From Apium graveolens (lineage: Eukaryota > Streptophyta > Magnoliopsida > Apiales > Apiaceae), in contig NW_027420618.1 of NCBI RefSeq assembly GCF_009905375.1, positions 1-64,000 of the forward strand: 64,000 bases of DNA, given 5' to 3'. Within the stretch, counting starts at the first letter, position 1, and every line of letters starts with the position of its first letter. Positions 35,319 to 47,100 of this stretch are shown here, piece by piece. Under the pieces are notes generated by a model. That model saw only the letters and a list, made by a program, of their open reading frames with translations, searched no databases and was not told the DNA's origin. The translations under genes were made by a program, and so were the position numbers.

Positions 35319-36660
35319 AACTTTTGCCACTTCTGGGGTAATTCCAATCAATTTCCGTTTTCGTGGTACAATATCTTTTGCACCAATAGGTCTACCACGC
35401 TTCTGGCATAGCTTTGAATCACTAATCAATTCTCCATGAATTGATTTCTTAGTAGGGATTTCAACTCGTGCCGGAGCATTAACAGCAGGTATATGTGACC
35501 TTATAATATGTCTAGAGTCACTAAAGGCATCCGGCATTTGATTAGCAATATTTTGCATATGAATAATTCTTTGAACTTCAGATTCACATAGATTAGTACG
35601 TGAATCAATAGAATTTAATCCTGATGCATTCCATGATATTTCGGAATTTAATTTATGCAAATCATTATCTCCCCCTAATTTAGGGAACATGGTTTCATCA
35701 AAATGACAATCAGCATAGCGAGCAGTAAAAACATCACCAGTTAATGGTTCCAGATATCTTATAATAGATGGATAATCAAAACCAGCATATATACCAATTC
35801 TTCTTTGAGGTCCCATTTTATTTCTTTGTGCTGGTGATATAGGAACATACACAGCACAACCAAATACTTTTAAATGAGATATATTAGGTACTTGACCAAG
35901 AACTAATTCTTGAGGGGATTGTTTGTGGTAAGCAGAAGGCCTTATTCTAATTATATTTGCAGCATGAAGTATTGCATGACCCCAAACAGATATAGGTAAC
36001 TTTGCCCTTAGGAGTAAGGGACGGGCAATAAGTTGAAGTCTTTTAATTAAGGATTCTGCTAAACTATTTTGTGTATGTACGTGAGCCACCGGGTGTTCGA
36101 CTGAGATTCCTACTGACATACAATATTCATTAAAAGTTGCAGATGTAAATTCAGCAGCATTATCTAGTCGGATTGATTTAATGGGATGGTCAGGAAATTG
36201 AGCTCGGAGTTTAATTATTTGGGCAAGTAATTTGGCAAAGGCTGTATTTCGGGTTGTAAGTAGACATACATGAGACCATCAAGTTGACACATCAATTAAA
36301 ACCATAAAGTACCTAAATGAGCCAGAAGATGGATGTATAGGACCACAAATGTCACCTTGAATTCTTTCTAAGAATTTCGGGGACTCGGTTTGAAGCTTAA
36401 CTGGGGATGGTCGGACAATTAGTTTTCCTAAGGAACATGCTGAACAATGAAGTTCATCTTGGGATATTATCTTTTGAGTTTTAAGAGGATATCCCACAGA
36501 ATTTTCAATGATACGACGCATCATAGATACTCCTGGATGACCTAGTCTTTCGTGCCAAAGGGAAAATAGTTTGGGGTCTATGACTTTGGGGATGTTGACA
36601 CTATGAGATTCAAGAACTCGTATACTTGTAACATATAATTCTGAAGAAACCGAGTGAAAT
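35316..36660 (-). pseudogene. Copia integrase with one stop
   Basis: Zinc-binding HHCC module in FSLWHERLGHPG ... CSACSLGK (about 36560-36400). The catalytic core starts with GDICGPI, is cut by TGA 36279-36281 (VST|W, fits one C-to-T change), and continues with RLDNAAEFTS and the glutamate in QNSLAESLIKRL. Then come RPLLLRAKLPISVWG and the C-terminal MGPQRRIGIYAGF region typical of copia. The frame is shared with the protease above and the RT below. Confidence 0.9.
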
Positions 36661-36854
36661 TTTTCTAGGACCCTTTTATTGTCAACGGCGTTTGAGGTGA
36701 TGAGAAGGTATTCTTTTTCATTCTCATTAATAGTTTCAACGTGAAACCCGTTAAGACAGATATCTTTAAAACTCAGTAGGTTTCTAGTTGACTTGCTAGA
36801 GTATAGAGCCTCTTGTATGTGTATGTGTGTCTTATTTGGTAGAAGAAAACTAGC

Positions 36855-36998
36855 TTACGCAAAACCTTCTATTATATTTGATGTACCCGATACCGTCCAG
36901 ACATGTGAGTTGGTTTTAGTCAACTGTGAGAAGTATTTCTGACTCTGTAAAATAGTGTGTGTGGTTGCGCAGTCAACAATGTATATATCTTCCATCTC
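36855..36998 (-). pseudogene. Copia protease, N-terminal part
   Basis: MEDIYIVDCATTHTIL contains the aspartate of the copia protease (D-[CS]-A-T-T-H), then VWTVSGTSNIIEGF and a TAA at 36855-36857. The same frame continues past the stop through LLSFKDICLNGFHVET to the integrase. Upstream, 36998-37130 is an AT-rich stretch with intron-like ends that separates it from gag. Confidence 0.8.
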
Positions 36999-37135
36999 TA
37001 TACATATATAAACGAAAAACATCTTTATTAAAAACAAACCGAGTACATAGAACAACAACATGAAACAAGTACATAAAATGAGTACATAAGTAAAAAACAA
37101 AGAAAATAAGTAAAGCATGACAATACATACGAAGT

Positions 37136-38164
37136 CTAGTCGTCTAAACCATAATAAAGATTAGCACCAGTGTCTATTTCATTTGAGGCCTTATTGACTG
37201 GTTCATTAACTAGATTATAATTAGCGAAGTTGGTTTCTACTCTATTCCTTTTGGATGCCTCGTAGAGATCAACAAGATGTTTAGGTGTGCGACAAGTACG
37301 TTGCCAGTGCCCCTCAGATCCGCACCTATGACAGATGCCTCAGTTCTCTCCTTCTTGGGGCGCCTTTCTTTTATTTGGCACTTCACGTTGCCATTTCTGG
37401 TGGCCAGAGTTGTAACCATCACATTGCCACTTCAGGTGGCCAGAATGATATTGATTGTGAAACCGACCACGAAAATTTCCACGTCCACGGTTTCGTCCAT
37501 AACCCCGTCCTCCTCTATGCCCTTTCCCACGTTCATTCTTCAGGAATGACGTGTTATGTACTTCAGGTAACTGGGCAGAGCCTGTGGGACGTATCTGATG
37601 ATTTTTCAGTAGCAACTCATTATTCTTTTCAGCCACAAGAAGGAGAGATATCAGCTCGCCATATTTCTGAAAATTACGCTCCCTATATTGTTGAGCCAGG
37701 ATCATAGTATTGGGGTGAAAGGTTGAGAGGGTATTTTCAATCATTTCAGTATCAGTAATATTTTCACCATATAAAATTAATTTTGAGCTTATCTTGAAAA
37801 GAGCAGAATTATATTCAGCTACAGATTTGAAATCTTGTAACCTCAAATTAATCCAGTCATATCGGGCAGATGGCAAGTGAACGAGTTTTTGGTGATCAAA
37901 TCTATCCTTGAGATTATTCCAAAGGGTGAGTGGATTTTTGATAATGAGGTATTCAGATTTTTCAAATTTTAGATCTTCGTGGATGTGATGCCTAAGAAAG
38001 ATAATCGCTTTTGCATTTTGTTCAACAGTTGGGATCTTTTCCGGGTCAATGGTATCTTTTAGGCCATTAGCACTAAGGTGTAATTCCGCATCAAGGACCC
38101 ATGACAAATAATTATTTCCCGAAACATCCAAGGCAACAAACTCTAATTTTGCAAGATTCGCCAT
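37136..38164 (-). pseudogene. Copia gag with zinc knuckle
   Basis: Start codon 38164 (MANLAKLEFVALDVSGNNY), followed by the UBN2-type gag domain (LTLWNNLKDRFDHQK, RLQDFKSVAEYNSALFKI), a basic RGG-like stretch and, after an in-frame TGA at 37340-37342, the CCHC knuckle CHRCGSEGHWQRTC (about 37331-37290). It ends GLDD and TAG at 37136-37138. 343 codons in total, a normal length. The stop removes the RNA-binding knuckle from the product. Confidence 0.9.
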
Positions 38165-38508
38165 TCTGAATAGATTTTAAATAAGATATAATATGTCACA
38201 TAATATTTAAACAGGCAAGTTGAAATAATAATTTTATACAAAAGTTACGACGGCATAGCCGGCCAGAAAACTTTTGATTATTACTTGACGGCAGCGCCAT
38301 CTTTATACTAGTATTACTTGACGGCATAACCATCTTTATAGATTTCAATCAGTAACATAAATATGTAATAATATTTAGAAGAAAATGAGGAAAAGAAAAC
38401 GTACCTCTTTTATGAAATAGTTTTAGTTGATAGGGACTCGTGGGTCAGAATAAGTCGTAGCTCTTTCGAGAATAAAGCTTCAGTTGGCAGAGACTCGTGC
38501 TGATAACG
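38165..38508 (-). other. Copia leader between 5' LTR and gag
   Basis: The sequence next to the LTR (CGTTATCAGCACGAGTC on the minus strand, from 38508) is where the primer-binding site must lie; I could not match it to a particular tRNA. A 27-29 bp TTACTTGACGGCA...CATCTTTATA block is duplicated near 38281-38342. Confidence 0.6.
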
Positions 38509-38807
38509 TGTTATAAACCTTGACTGAAAATATTAGTTATGTTTAATGTAGAGGAAGTATAGGAGAATAGAAGATGGAGAGAAAGTTGTGTTATATTTCA
38601 TTAGCTAAATGAGCTATTTATAGTAGTTGGTTTACAAGGCTTACTAAGTAAGCTATTTAAATCTTCTTCATTAAGTATTACAAAACTTCCTCGATAAGCT
38701 TTACAAGTCTTCCTCGATAAGCTTTACAAGTCTTCCTTGGTAAGATTTGAGAGACTTCCTCGATACGCTTTGACAATCACTTTATTTTTTATTCAAATAT
38801 TTTAACA
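38509..38807 (-). repeat. 5' LTR of the copia element
   Basis: 299 bp. On the minus strand it has TATAAATAG at 38622-38614, a good TATA box for the genomic RNA. Confidence 0.95.
38614..38622 (-). promoter_or_regulatory. TATA box in the copia 5' LTR
   Basis: TATAAATAG on the minus strand, in U3 of the 5' LTR, pointing into gag. The copy at 33092-33084 is its 3' LTR counterpart. Confidence 0.65.
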
Positions 38808-39166
38808 GCTTTTTAATTATATCATATTGTCGTACAAGGAGGTGAACTCATGCTAGTTTCGTAAGACTAATGCTTGTTAATTCCTAAGTGTCACATGATC
38901 TGATTTGGTTGGTATTAATATTATATATTTTTCGCTTTCAAAGAGGACGACGGACGTTTTGCCGGATGAGGACGACGGACGTTTTCAAAGACGAAAGGTC
39001 ATTAGATGGATTTCATTTCTTAAGACTTTGGTGCAGGAGCCCCTGTCGTTACCCGTTAGCACTTTTTTTAATAAGTAACCTTGACGCAAAAGCAAGCAGT
39101 GAAGATCCGCGAGCAGGGCTAGGGCAAGGGCAAAGCGCGCCCGGAACCTTTTAAAAAAATTACTAT
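38808..39166. other. Flank between the copia and Mutator-like elements
   Basis: Begins with the second GCTTT duplication. Contains the diverged AGGAGGTGAACTC block and a 22-bp direct repeat GAGGACGACGGACGTTTT near 38943-38985. No gene recognised; the + frame 38888-39154 resembles nothing known. Confidence 0.5.
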
Positions 39167-39175
39167 TATATAAAT

Positions 39176-40143
39176 GGAATTGGCTAACCTATGCCCTTAA
39201 GGCACATGATAAGAGTCATTAATAGATCACTTTACCTGTTACTTCCTCAGTCTCCCTCAATTTTTTGTAGTTTTATAATTCTTTTCTAAAAAAAAATTTT
39301 TGAATAAAAATTTAATGTTTAAATTTTTATAAATAAAAAGAAAATTTTGAAAAAAAGTTGAGGAGTCATGTTTTATATGTACCTTAAAATGCGTGCCGAG
39401 TTTTGAAAAAATAATATAAAAAATGAGAAGGACAGAGGGAGTAATATTTATCTAGTTACTCGTGTTTTTACTGAATTTAACTCAAACCATATTAAATGCT
39501 AAAGCTGTTCACCATTTAGGAGCTGTTCACTGTTTCCCTTATATCCTGGGTTCCGACTTTTCGAATAATCATTGTTTTCCTATTTTTATATTTATTTACA
39601 TTTAATTTTCTAATAAGCATATTATTTATTTCATACCTTTTTTTAAAAAACATTTAAAATTCATATCCATCAGTTTTTGTATACTAAACATAAGTACAAA
39701 AATATATATCATACAATATATTGAATAAATCCTACCATGCTATGTAATATTAATCGAAATTTTTTCTTGAATTAAAAAAAAGCTATATTAACATCTAAAA
39801 AGACGATGAGGTAATAATTTTTACACTATTTAATTACAATGAACTAAGTACTTTAAAATAATTGAATTAATATATTACAAATAAATATTAAAAATTATTA
39901 ATTTCAGGAATATTATCTAAAAGATTGAAACACTACGTTTTATTCAAATAAAACTGAAATTATAAGTATCTCAATAATTTTTACTAACAAAACCGTAATT
40001 CATAGTACTATTCCCATTAATGACAGAGGTAATTAATGTATTTTTGAGGTGTAAAATAAATTACTGATTATCATGTAAAATAAAGCTGTAAGCACGCGGA
40101 TGTTAAGATATTAATGACTTATCCTGTGCCTTAAGCCAATCCC
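39176..40143. mobile_element. Non-autonomous Mutator-like element (968 bp)
   Basis: Terminal inverted repeats: left GGAATTGGCT...TTAAGGCACATGATAAGAGTCATTAATA, right end the reverse of GGGATTGGCTTAAGGCACAGGATAAGTCATTAATA; the left copy carries a small insertion. The 9-bp duplication TATATAAAT flanks it (39167-39175 and 40144-40152), the size expected for Mutator-like elements. The interior is AT-rich with no ORF and carries a Stowaway-like MITE. Confidence 0.75.
39240..39443. mobile_element. Stowaway-like MITE nested in the Mutator-like element
   Basis: Ends TACTTCCTCAGTCTCCCTC and GGACAGAGGGAGTA are imperfect inverted copies of the plant Tc1/mariner MITE ends (CTCCCTCCGTCC), with TA at each end. 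AT-rich, about 204 bp, no ORF. Confidence 0.6.
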
Positions 40144-40163
40144 TATATAAATAAAAGAAAAGT

Positions 40164-40317
40164 TTAAAACTAGGGTTTCAAACATTTCTCTACTAATAAG
40201 GTCAGCTTTCAAGCCTTTTAGTGTCTCAAGACACTAAACGCACAGTGAACTGTAATTGTAAAAAAATTGAAAGATCTGGTTAAAAAAGGTGGCTGATATA
40301 AAGATGGCCAGTAGCGA
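40164..40317. repeat. Duplicated 155-bp segment, copy 1
   Basis: Runs from AACTAGGGTTTCAAAC through the palindrome TTTAGTGTCTCAAGACACTAAA to GATGGCCAGTAGCGA. Copy 2 follows at 40321-40397 and is continued at 43499-43590 after the hAT insertion. Confidence 0.85.
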
Positions 40318-40397
40318 AAACTTCAAAACTAGGGTTTCAAACCCTTCTTTATAATAAGGACAGCTTTCAAGGCTTTTAGTGCCTCAAGGCACTAAAC

Positions 40398-43300
40398 TAG
40401 AGCTGCAAATGAACAGAGTCGTTCGTGGACAAAACTCGGGATCGGCTCGTTTAAATAAACTCGATTTGGTTCGTTTTATTAAAGGAGCCGATCATGAACA
40501 TAAAAATAAGCTCGGATAAGTGAACGAGCCTAGCCGAGCTTTTTGTATGTTCGGCTCGGACTCGGCTCGTTTAACTCGGACTCGGCTCGGAATCGGCTCG
40601 GACTCGGAAACTCGGCTCGGCTCGGATAAAATTTATATTTATATAATAAATAATAAATATTTGCTAATCACTTGTTTAAATTTTAAACTTCAATTTTTTA
40701 ATAAATATGAAAAAATCACCTATCCATGACATGAAGTTCATTTTGAAGATTCCAAAAATGTCTCTTTCCATTAATCTAAAATGTACCACAAAATTAAAAT
40801 ATTACACTTGTTACAAAATATAGCTTAATAATGAGAATAATCAACCATTTTTTATCTGAAAAAGGTGTTTAATTGTGCAAACAGGTTCCTTTTCCGCTGA
40901 ATCTGACTATATTAGTACTCGCATCAGCAACTTTAACGATTTTGTATCCATGATTACAACAAAATTGAATCAGAAGATTTTGTGACAAATGTCCTTGTGA
41001 ATTTAGAGTAAACATCATGGACTTTAATGCTCAGCATCGATTTAGACCTGAAAGTATTGTTTGTTACTGGCCACTTTAACAGTGGCGATGGCGAGAACCT
41101 CATTCTATTGTGTCACGATAACTTACGGTTGATTGAGTACAACAGACAGAAAAGAGGCCAGTAATTTGCCAAAAATCAAGTACAAACAGAGCATGGTTTC
41201 ACTAATAACCAATAGAATATCAACCAAAATGAAACAACACTTTGTCAAATATAAATAAGAAAAACAACAATATATCACAAAACAGAGACATTGTCACAAG
41301 TTAGATAGAAACTGAACTTCTACTGATCACTGCTAAATAGGTAAGGTAACGCAAGGGACGAACAAAGATACAAACAAGAGAGTGATGAAATGGATAGTAT
41401 AAAATTACTAGGGTTTGGATATCTAATAGAAATTAATCAATATCGCCATCACAAGTCTGAAAATTCATGACTCTAATTGGTTACATGATTATCTTCTTTC
41501 TTCAAAAATTCCAACATCAAAAGGAAGACTCTGTGATCCACAGTAACATTCACCTACATGAGATATATAACCAGATCAGTCTACGAGCTTCCAGGATGTG
41601 AAAGGGCACAACATCAAACAAATACTTATGTTTAAATAATAAAAAAAGGACCAGGTAAGATCAAGAGTTGAACTGATCAAGAAGGTAACACTTAAATTCA
41701 TTAAGATCCCCTACTGGCTACTGTAATTATCTGATAAAACAAGAATCTTATAAAAGAGAAGACCGAGTAATGCCTGAAATTTTAGTTTCTACAGATTTTA
41801 TGGAAGTATCAAAATTCAAAACAAACCTCAAGATTAGACGATTAGCAAACTAAGATCTGTAATCAGTAATTCAGTATTTTGATATTAGGAAGGAAAGTAG
41901 TAGAACTCAACTGAGTGAGTATGAATAAAGTTAAAGTATGATGGACTCTGTAGTGTAGAGATTGTATTACTCTAATTTGGGGGGAAATGGAAAGACATCT
42001 CCCGCTTATTAATATTATTATTTTATTAGTATATTCATATTGGCACTTCGGCACTTCCTAAACGAGTAAAAACAGCTAATTAGCTAAGCTTGTGTTTGAT
42101 TTTTTTAAATTATTCAAATTTTGTAAATTTTGTAAATTAATATTTATTATAGTATATTCAAATATTTCTTTTATCAATATATAATATTTATGTTTAAATC
42201 ATTTTTATTTGTATTTATATGAATATTGTGCGTTTTAAAAATCATTTCATTTTTAGTAATTCACTAATTCGCCAATAAATTCTCAAAATATATTGGACGC
42301 GTTCGATTTTTAAAATTCGATTTATCATCATAAATTATTTTTAAATGGTAAGTTCATTGTAAATAGGACTAATAAATTAAATCTTATTAAAAATTTAATT
42401 TTATCCGATTTTTTATTCTGAAACATTCTCGATTTCTAATAAATCATTAATCGATATCTCAACCGGTTAGTTCAGATTTTCAAAATTTACAACCATGGAA
42501 GTTGGAACTATATATTATTTTGTATATTTGTCTAATTTTCTTAAATTGATTAAAATCTCTTTTTAGAAATTGAAAATTGAAAATTCATTTTTAATAACTT
42601 TGTCAAAAAATACTTAAATCATTGACATTTTTCTCAAAATAAAAATATGAGGTGAAATTTGAATGTATGATATAGATCATAACGTCGAGTAAGTATGTTA
42701 CTAGATCTAACTTTGTCAAAAAATATTTAAATCATTGACATTTTTCTCAAAATAAAAATTTGAATGTAAAATTTGAATGTATGATATGGATCAAGTTAGT
42801 ATGTTACTAGATAATATGTCACAAACACTATTCAATAATTTTTATTAATATGTTTTAATTAGTTCAAAAACATTTTTGTAAGAAAGTTATCAAACATTAT
42901 ATTGTTATCAAAACCTAACCCATCCTGAAACAATTCGGACATTCGTCGCAAATTTTTCATATTTTCATAAGCGCTATTTAACAAAACTTGTAATATATAA
43001 ACTTGTAACATCAAAAATTAGTACAACTTTCATAATCGACATTAATGATTTTGAAAGTAATGCACACAATTTCTAAATTTATGAATGTCTCAATAATTTA
43101 AAAATAAAATTGATTAAGTTTTTAAAACTCGACTTGTGACATAAATTAATAAAATGATATAAATTAAGAAATGAGTGTAAAATATGAGTATTCGTATATA
43201 ATTGTAAGATAAATGTAGTATTTTGAACTCCAAATAACTTGAAAATTATAAATTATATCTTAAGATTGGTCGATTAAAAAATATATAAGCGAACTATTGG

Positions 43301-43498
43301 TGGACAACTCGACTCGGCTCGAGTTCGGCTCAGCTCGGTTGTTCGTGACCAAACTCGTGCTCGGCTTATTTCTAAACTAATCGATCGTGAACAATATTTT
43401 CGGTTCGGTTATTAAACTCGGCTCGGCTCGTTTTAAAAAAAATAAGCTCAGCTCGATTCGGGCAGAACTCGGCTCGGTTCTGTTCGTTTGCAGCTCTA
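40398..43498. mobile_element. Non-autonomous hAT element (3101 bp)
   Basis: Inverted ends TAGAGCTGCAAATGAACAGAG and the matching GAACAGACGAA-type GCAGCTCTA at 43490-43498, flanked by the 8-bp duplication CACTAAAC (40390-40397 and 43499-43506), the hAT size. Both ends are crowded with CTCGGCTCG-type subterminal repeats (40430-40625 and 43300-43480), likely transposase-binding sites. No transposase ORF or hAT dimerisation motif was found, so it would need a partner element. Confidence 0.85.
41340..42060 (-). other. Possible captured transcript fragment inside the hAT element
   Basis: On the minus strand 42000-41830 looks like a plant leader (CT/AC-rich) and ends in a donor-like GAG|GTTTGT. An acceptor-like TCATGTAG near 41555 precedes a short open stretch (VNVTVDHRVFLLMLEFLKKE then a stop). 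Base composition is less AT-rich than the flanks. I cannot identify a parent gene. Weak. Confidence 0.25.
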
Positions 43499-43506
43499 CA
43501 CTAAAC

Positions 43507-43879
43507 ACACAGTGAACTGTAATTGTGAAAAAATTGAAAGATCTGGTAAAAAAAGGTGGCTAATATAAAGATGGCCAGTAGCGATAGCGTAAGCTGTTGA
43601 AGATCCTCTTTTAATAAAATTCATTCTATGGCTAATATTTAGCATTCTATCGTAAGATTAATATCAATCAGATATTTTGAACAAATTATATCAGACATCC
43701 GATTTTGTATAACTGGTCAAATCGGATCAAATATGGATCACATTTTTGTAATCAGAAAATCGGATATCTGAACCTCAGAAAATAGAAATAGATTACTTGT
43801 TTTGCTTAGTACTGGTTCTCTCACTTCCTCATTATATACATTGCTAATTTTATCTAATCTTATTTTTTTACCAGCAAAT
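43507..43879. other. Remainder of duplicated segment and AT-rich flank
   Basis: 43507-43590 completes copy 2 of the 155-bp duplication. From there to 43879 nothing recognisable was seen. Confidence 0.5.
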
Positions 43880-44118
43880 ACTGATTTTGTGAAAAAGGCC
43901 ATCAGGAGTAAATACTGATTTTGGCAGTCCTCTCACAAGATCTTTCTTTACAAGCTCATTTATATTGTTGAAATGTAAATGAGAGAGTTCTTGTGCCAAT
44001 CCCAGCTTTCTTCAATTGATGCTCTTCTTAACAGACATATTGCAGAACAATCAGAACTTGTTGAAAGCCTGGCTTCATATATGTTACCATGCTTGTAAAC
44101 TTTCAGAACCACTTTGCC
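43880..44118 (-). pseudogene. SIRE-like Ty1/copia pol fragment (pre-integrase region)
   Basis: The minus strand encodes GKVVLKVYKHGNIYEARLST, then RRASIEESWDWHKN and INELVKKDLVRGLPKSVFTP, the gag-pre-integrase segment of SIRE-type copia elements. A frameshift lies after WHKN. It stops exactly where the degenerate Tekay-type LTR begins (44119), so the gypsy element appears to have inserted into it. Confidence 0.75.
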
Positions 44119-47100
44119 TATAACGACTCGTGTATTTTTTGAATTATTTAAATATGTGATTGTGGAAGTATTAATTAAATAAAATATGTGTCTTGGTTTT
44201 GGTAGCAGTATGTTGATATATACTATTTATCTGTGATTTATTGGTGTAAAGGATTGGGATGTGTAGTTAAAGATTGAGTTATATTATTCTGTTTTATTTT
44301 TAAAAGGTGATTTTATTATAGTTTTAAACCCGTAAATATTTGGATTGTCTCTAAAATTAGTTTCATGATTTTAAAATTTCAATAATTATTTTTGGGATTT
44401 TATAAAATTTAGAAATCAATAGTTTATCAATTATTTAACCTAGTATAATTTTCTGATTGCATTTAATTGTAAAATCTTTATTTAATTCCAGAATTCTTTA
44501 AAAATTATGAAACTCATATTTATTTAAATCGGGAATATTCCGGGAATTTTAAAATTATTTTAGAAATTTTTAGGATCAGTTTTACCCGCGCGTTGTTTCG
44601 TTTAATTGCTAAAAGCGGGTATAAACTGCATTTCAGAAATTATTTTAAAATTACAAAATTTATATTTTTGTAAACTTCGGAATATTTGTAATATTTTAAG
44701 ATTATTTTCGTAATTTTCTGAATTTCTTGTAAGTGTAGCTTGGTTCGTTAATTATGCAATATGGGTACGAGTTGCTTCTCAAAAATGATTTAAAAATCAT
44801 GGAAATTTATTTTTAATAACTTTGAATTATTTATGATATTTTAAAAATTAATTTGGTAATTTTACGGGTTATTTTTATTCACGTGATTGTTCGTTAAATT
44901 ACAAAAATCAGGATAAAATGAGGCTATCAGATAGGGGAGAACACATGTCAGGATATTAGTTATTCCGCAAAAACGTGGCAGCGAATTATGGTTGATTTTG
45001 TGTTACTGATTAAAAAAAACAACAAAACAAATGACAGCAGAAAACATCACTGCCTCTTTCTTTCTTTGTACATCGATCTCTCCTTCCTCTCGCTCAATCT
45101 CAAAAATCTCTCACTCTCGCCGTCCTCCCCTGTGTCTCTACCGCCCCTCGTTTTCTTTGTTTCATTCCCCTCATCCCTCTGTTCACGATTCTCCCTTCTT
45201 TTCTTTTTCCGCCGTCCGGTGCCGCCTGTTCATCGGTAATTGCCGCCTGATTTTGGTCCTTTTCTGGCATATATACGTATGTATACATGTACTATTGTGC
45301 ATGTATATACCTGTGTGTGTAATTTATGGGTGCGTGAGTTGTGTGTGGTTTTTGGGTGTCTACTACTATTAACTTCCGGCCTGGTTTTTTTCCAGTTTGT
45401 TTTTTCTCCGATTGCAAGCTGTTTGGCCAGTTAAATTGCGCGTATAGTAATTTGGAAATTTTGGATATTTTTGCAGGGATTATTTGAATGATTTTCGTGA
45501 GATAAAAATAAATTCCGTGCGAAAATTATAATAATTAATTGGTGGAATTCGCGAAGGATGTCCAATAATCGGAAACCCGCGAATTTTATCGCCGTCGGCG
45601 ATGAGCCTCGGCGAGCCGACGGTGGACGGTGATGAATTTATTCTGAGTCCTAATTTTATAAAATAAATAAAATGAGTCGTGTAATTAGATTCGTATGGGA
45701 ATGTGAAATTGTGAAAATTGAATTGTGATTTGTGTTATTGACGTCGATGATGTTTCAACGGGTAGTCCGATAAACAAAGGAGACGCTGTCCGATTTTCGG
45801 GGAATCGAACTATGGAAATACGGAAGCGTATCCGAGGATTATCGGGACGTCGAGCGAGTATAAGTAAATATATATACGTATGTTTTATGCCAAACCTGAT
45901 TGTATGTTATAGTGAAACGTTTTGCCAAAACCAATAACCCTAATTTCGTAAAATGACGAGTATACGTATTTTCTGAAAACGAACACTGAATCGATTTCGA
46001 GAACATGAACCATAATTATTGGTTGTGTTATTATAATATGAATGATTACGAGTCGGAAGATGTTATCGTATGGGTAGGTGGTTAGCGAGGATATGTCAAG
46101 CATAACTGAGTGTCTAACATAGAGTATTTCGACCCTGTAGGTTATAGTCGGGAACCTGAAGGTGGACGATGGATTAAAGATAACATAGTGATCAGTCGAT
46201 GAGCTCAGTAGAGTTTCAACAGAAAAACTTGAGTGTCGAAGTCGAATCCAATGGGATCTAGTGGTTGGACGTTAAAGCCTGAGCGGCAGCGTCGGATCAG
46301 AATTGATCAGTAGTAGTTGTAAAGCCTGTAAGGCAAGTATTTCTGAACTTTGCTTCAAGATATATATTACCAATGTTTTCGAACTGTTTCATAACATGTC
46401 GCTATTATTCAAAATAACTCCTGTTTTATTTTGCAAGTGCTTTAAACTATTAAACCTTGAACCCTGATTTTCTTGATCTTGAGCCGTAAGCCTTGTTCTT
46501 TGTAAACCATCCTTTGTTGAACCTCAGATACCAAATCACACAAATATGATACTACTCCCCAAATGTATAGCCACCAAACACCAAACACTGGAACAAAATT
46601 GTGTGAAAATACAGAAATTTCTATATCTCAACCATTCTTTATAACATCAAAGAACTATACCTTGAAAAATCAGTATTCGTTCAATACCTGATCATTTTAC
46701 AGACTGAAAACTGTTTCTTGTACATACCTTGGTATACCCTTGTGATATCCATGAGTTTCCTTATGTTTTATTCAAATGTTTATTCATCATTGATTATGAT
46801 CTCGTGTTATCGAATTATATTGTTTATCGTATTGAACTGCTTTAAAATTGGATAGTTTTTATATATGTGGACCAGATTCGTGGTCAGACCATACTAATGG
46901 TCAAGTTAGGCCAATGTGTGCCTTAGATCCAGTAATTAGAGCAGTGTTGTATGCTTGCTCGGGGTTAGTGCGTGATTGATCAGCAGCCTAACCTTGGTTT
47001 TAAAACTTAAAATGAATATCCGATTCTAATAATTAGTTAAAAAGAAACTTGATTCCTTTGAATCATCTCATTTGATCATTGTTTAACCTCAGTTATCACT

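Larger units (their letters stand above)
32979..38807 (-). mobile_element. Ty1/copia retrotransposon, complete structure, defective genes
   Basis: LTRs 32979-33277 and 38509-38807 (299 bp each, TGTTATAAACC...TTTTAACA) are flanked by GCTTT (32974-32978 and 38808-38812). Minus-strand gene order is gag, protease, integrase, RT, RNase H, which is the copia order. A polypurine tract (AATCAAGGGGGAG on the minus strand) abuts the LTR at 33277. The LTRs differ at two sites only (33061/38591 and 33063/38593, both transitions), so the insertion is young. The genes carry stops at 37340, 36855, 36279, 35316 and 34458 plus two frameshifts. Confidence 0.95.

Noticed and set aside
44988..45434. Proline/serine-rich ORFs with a possible signal-like segment
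   Set aside because: They lie in the CT-rich leader of a gypsy LTR, overlap in three frames, and show no recognisable protein.
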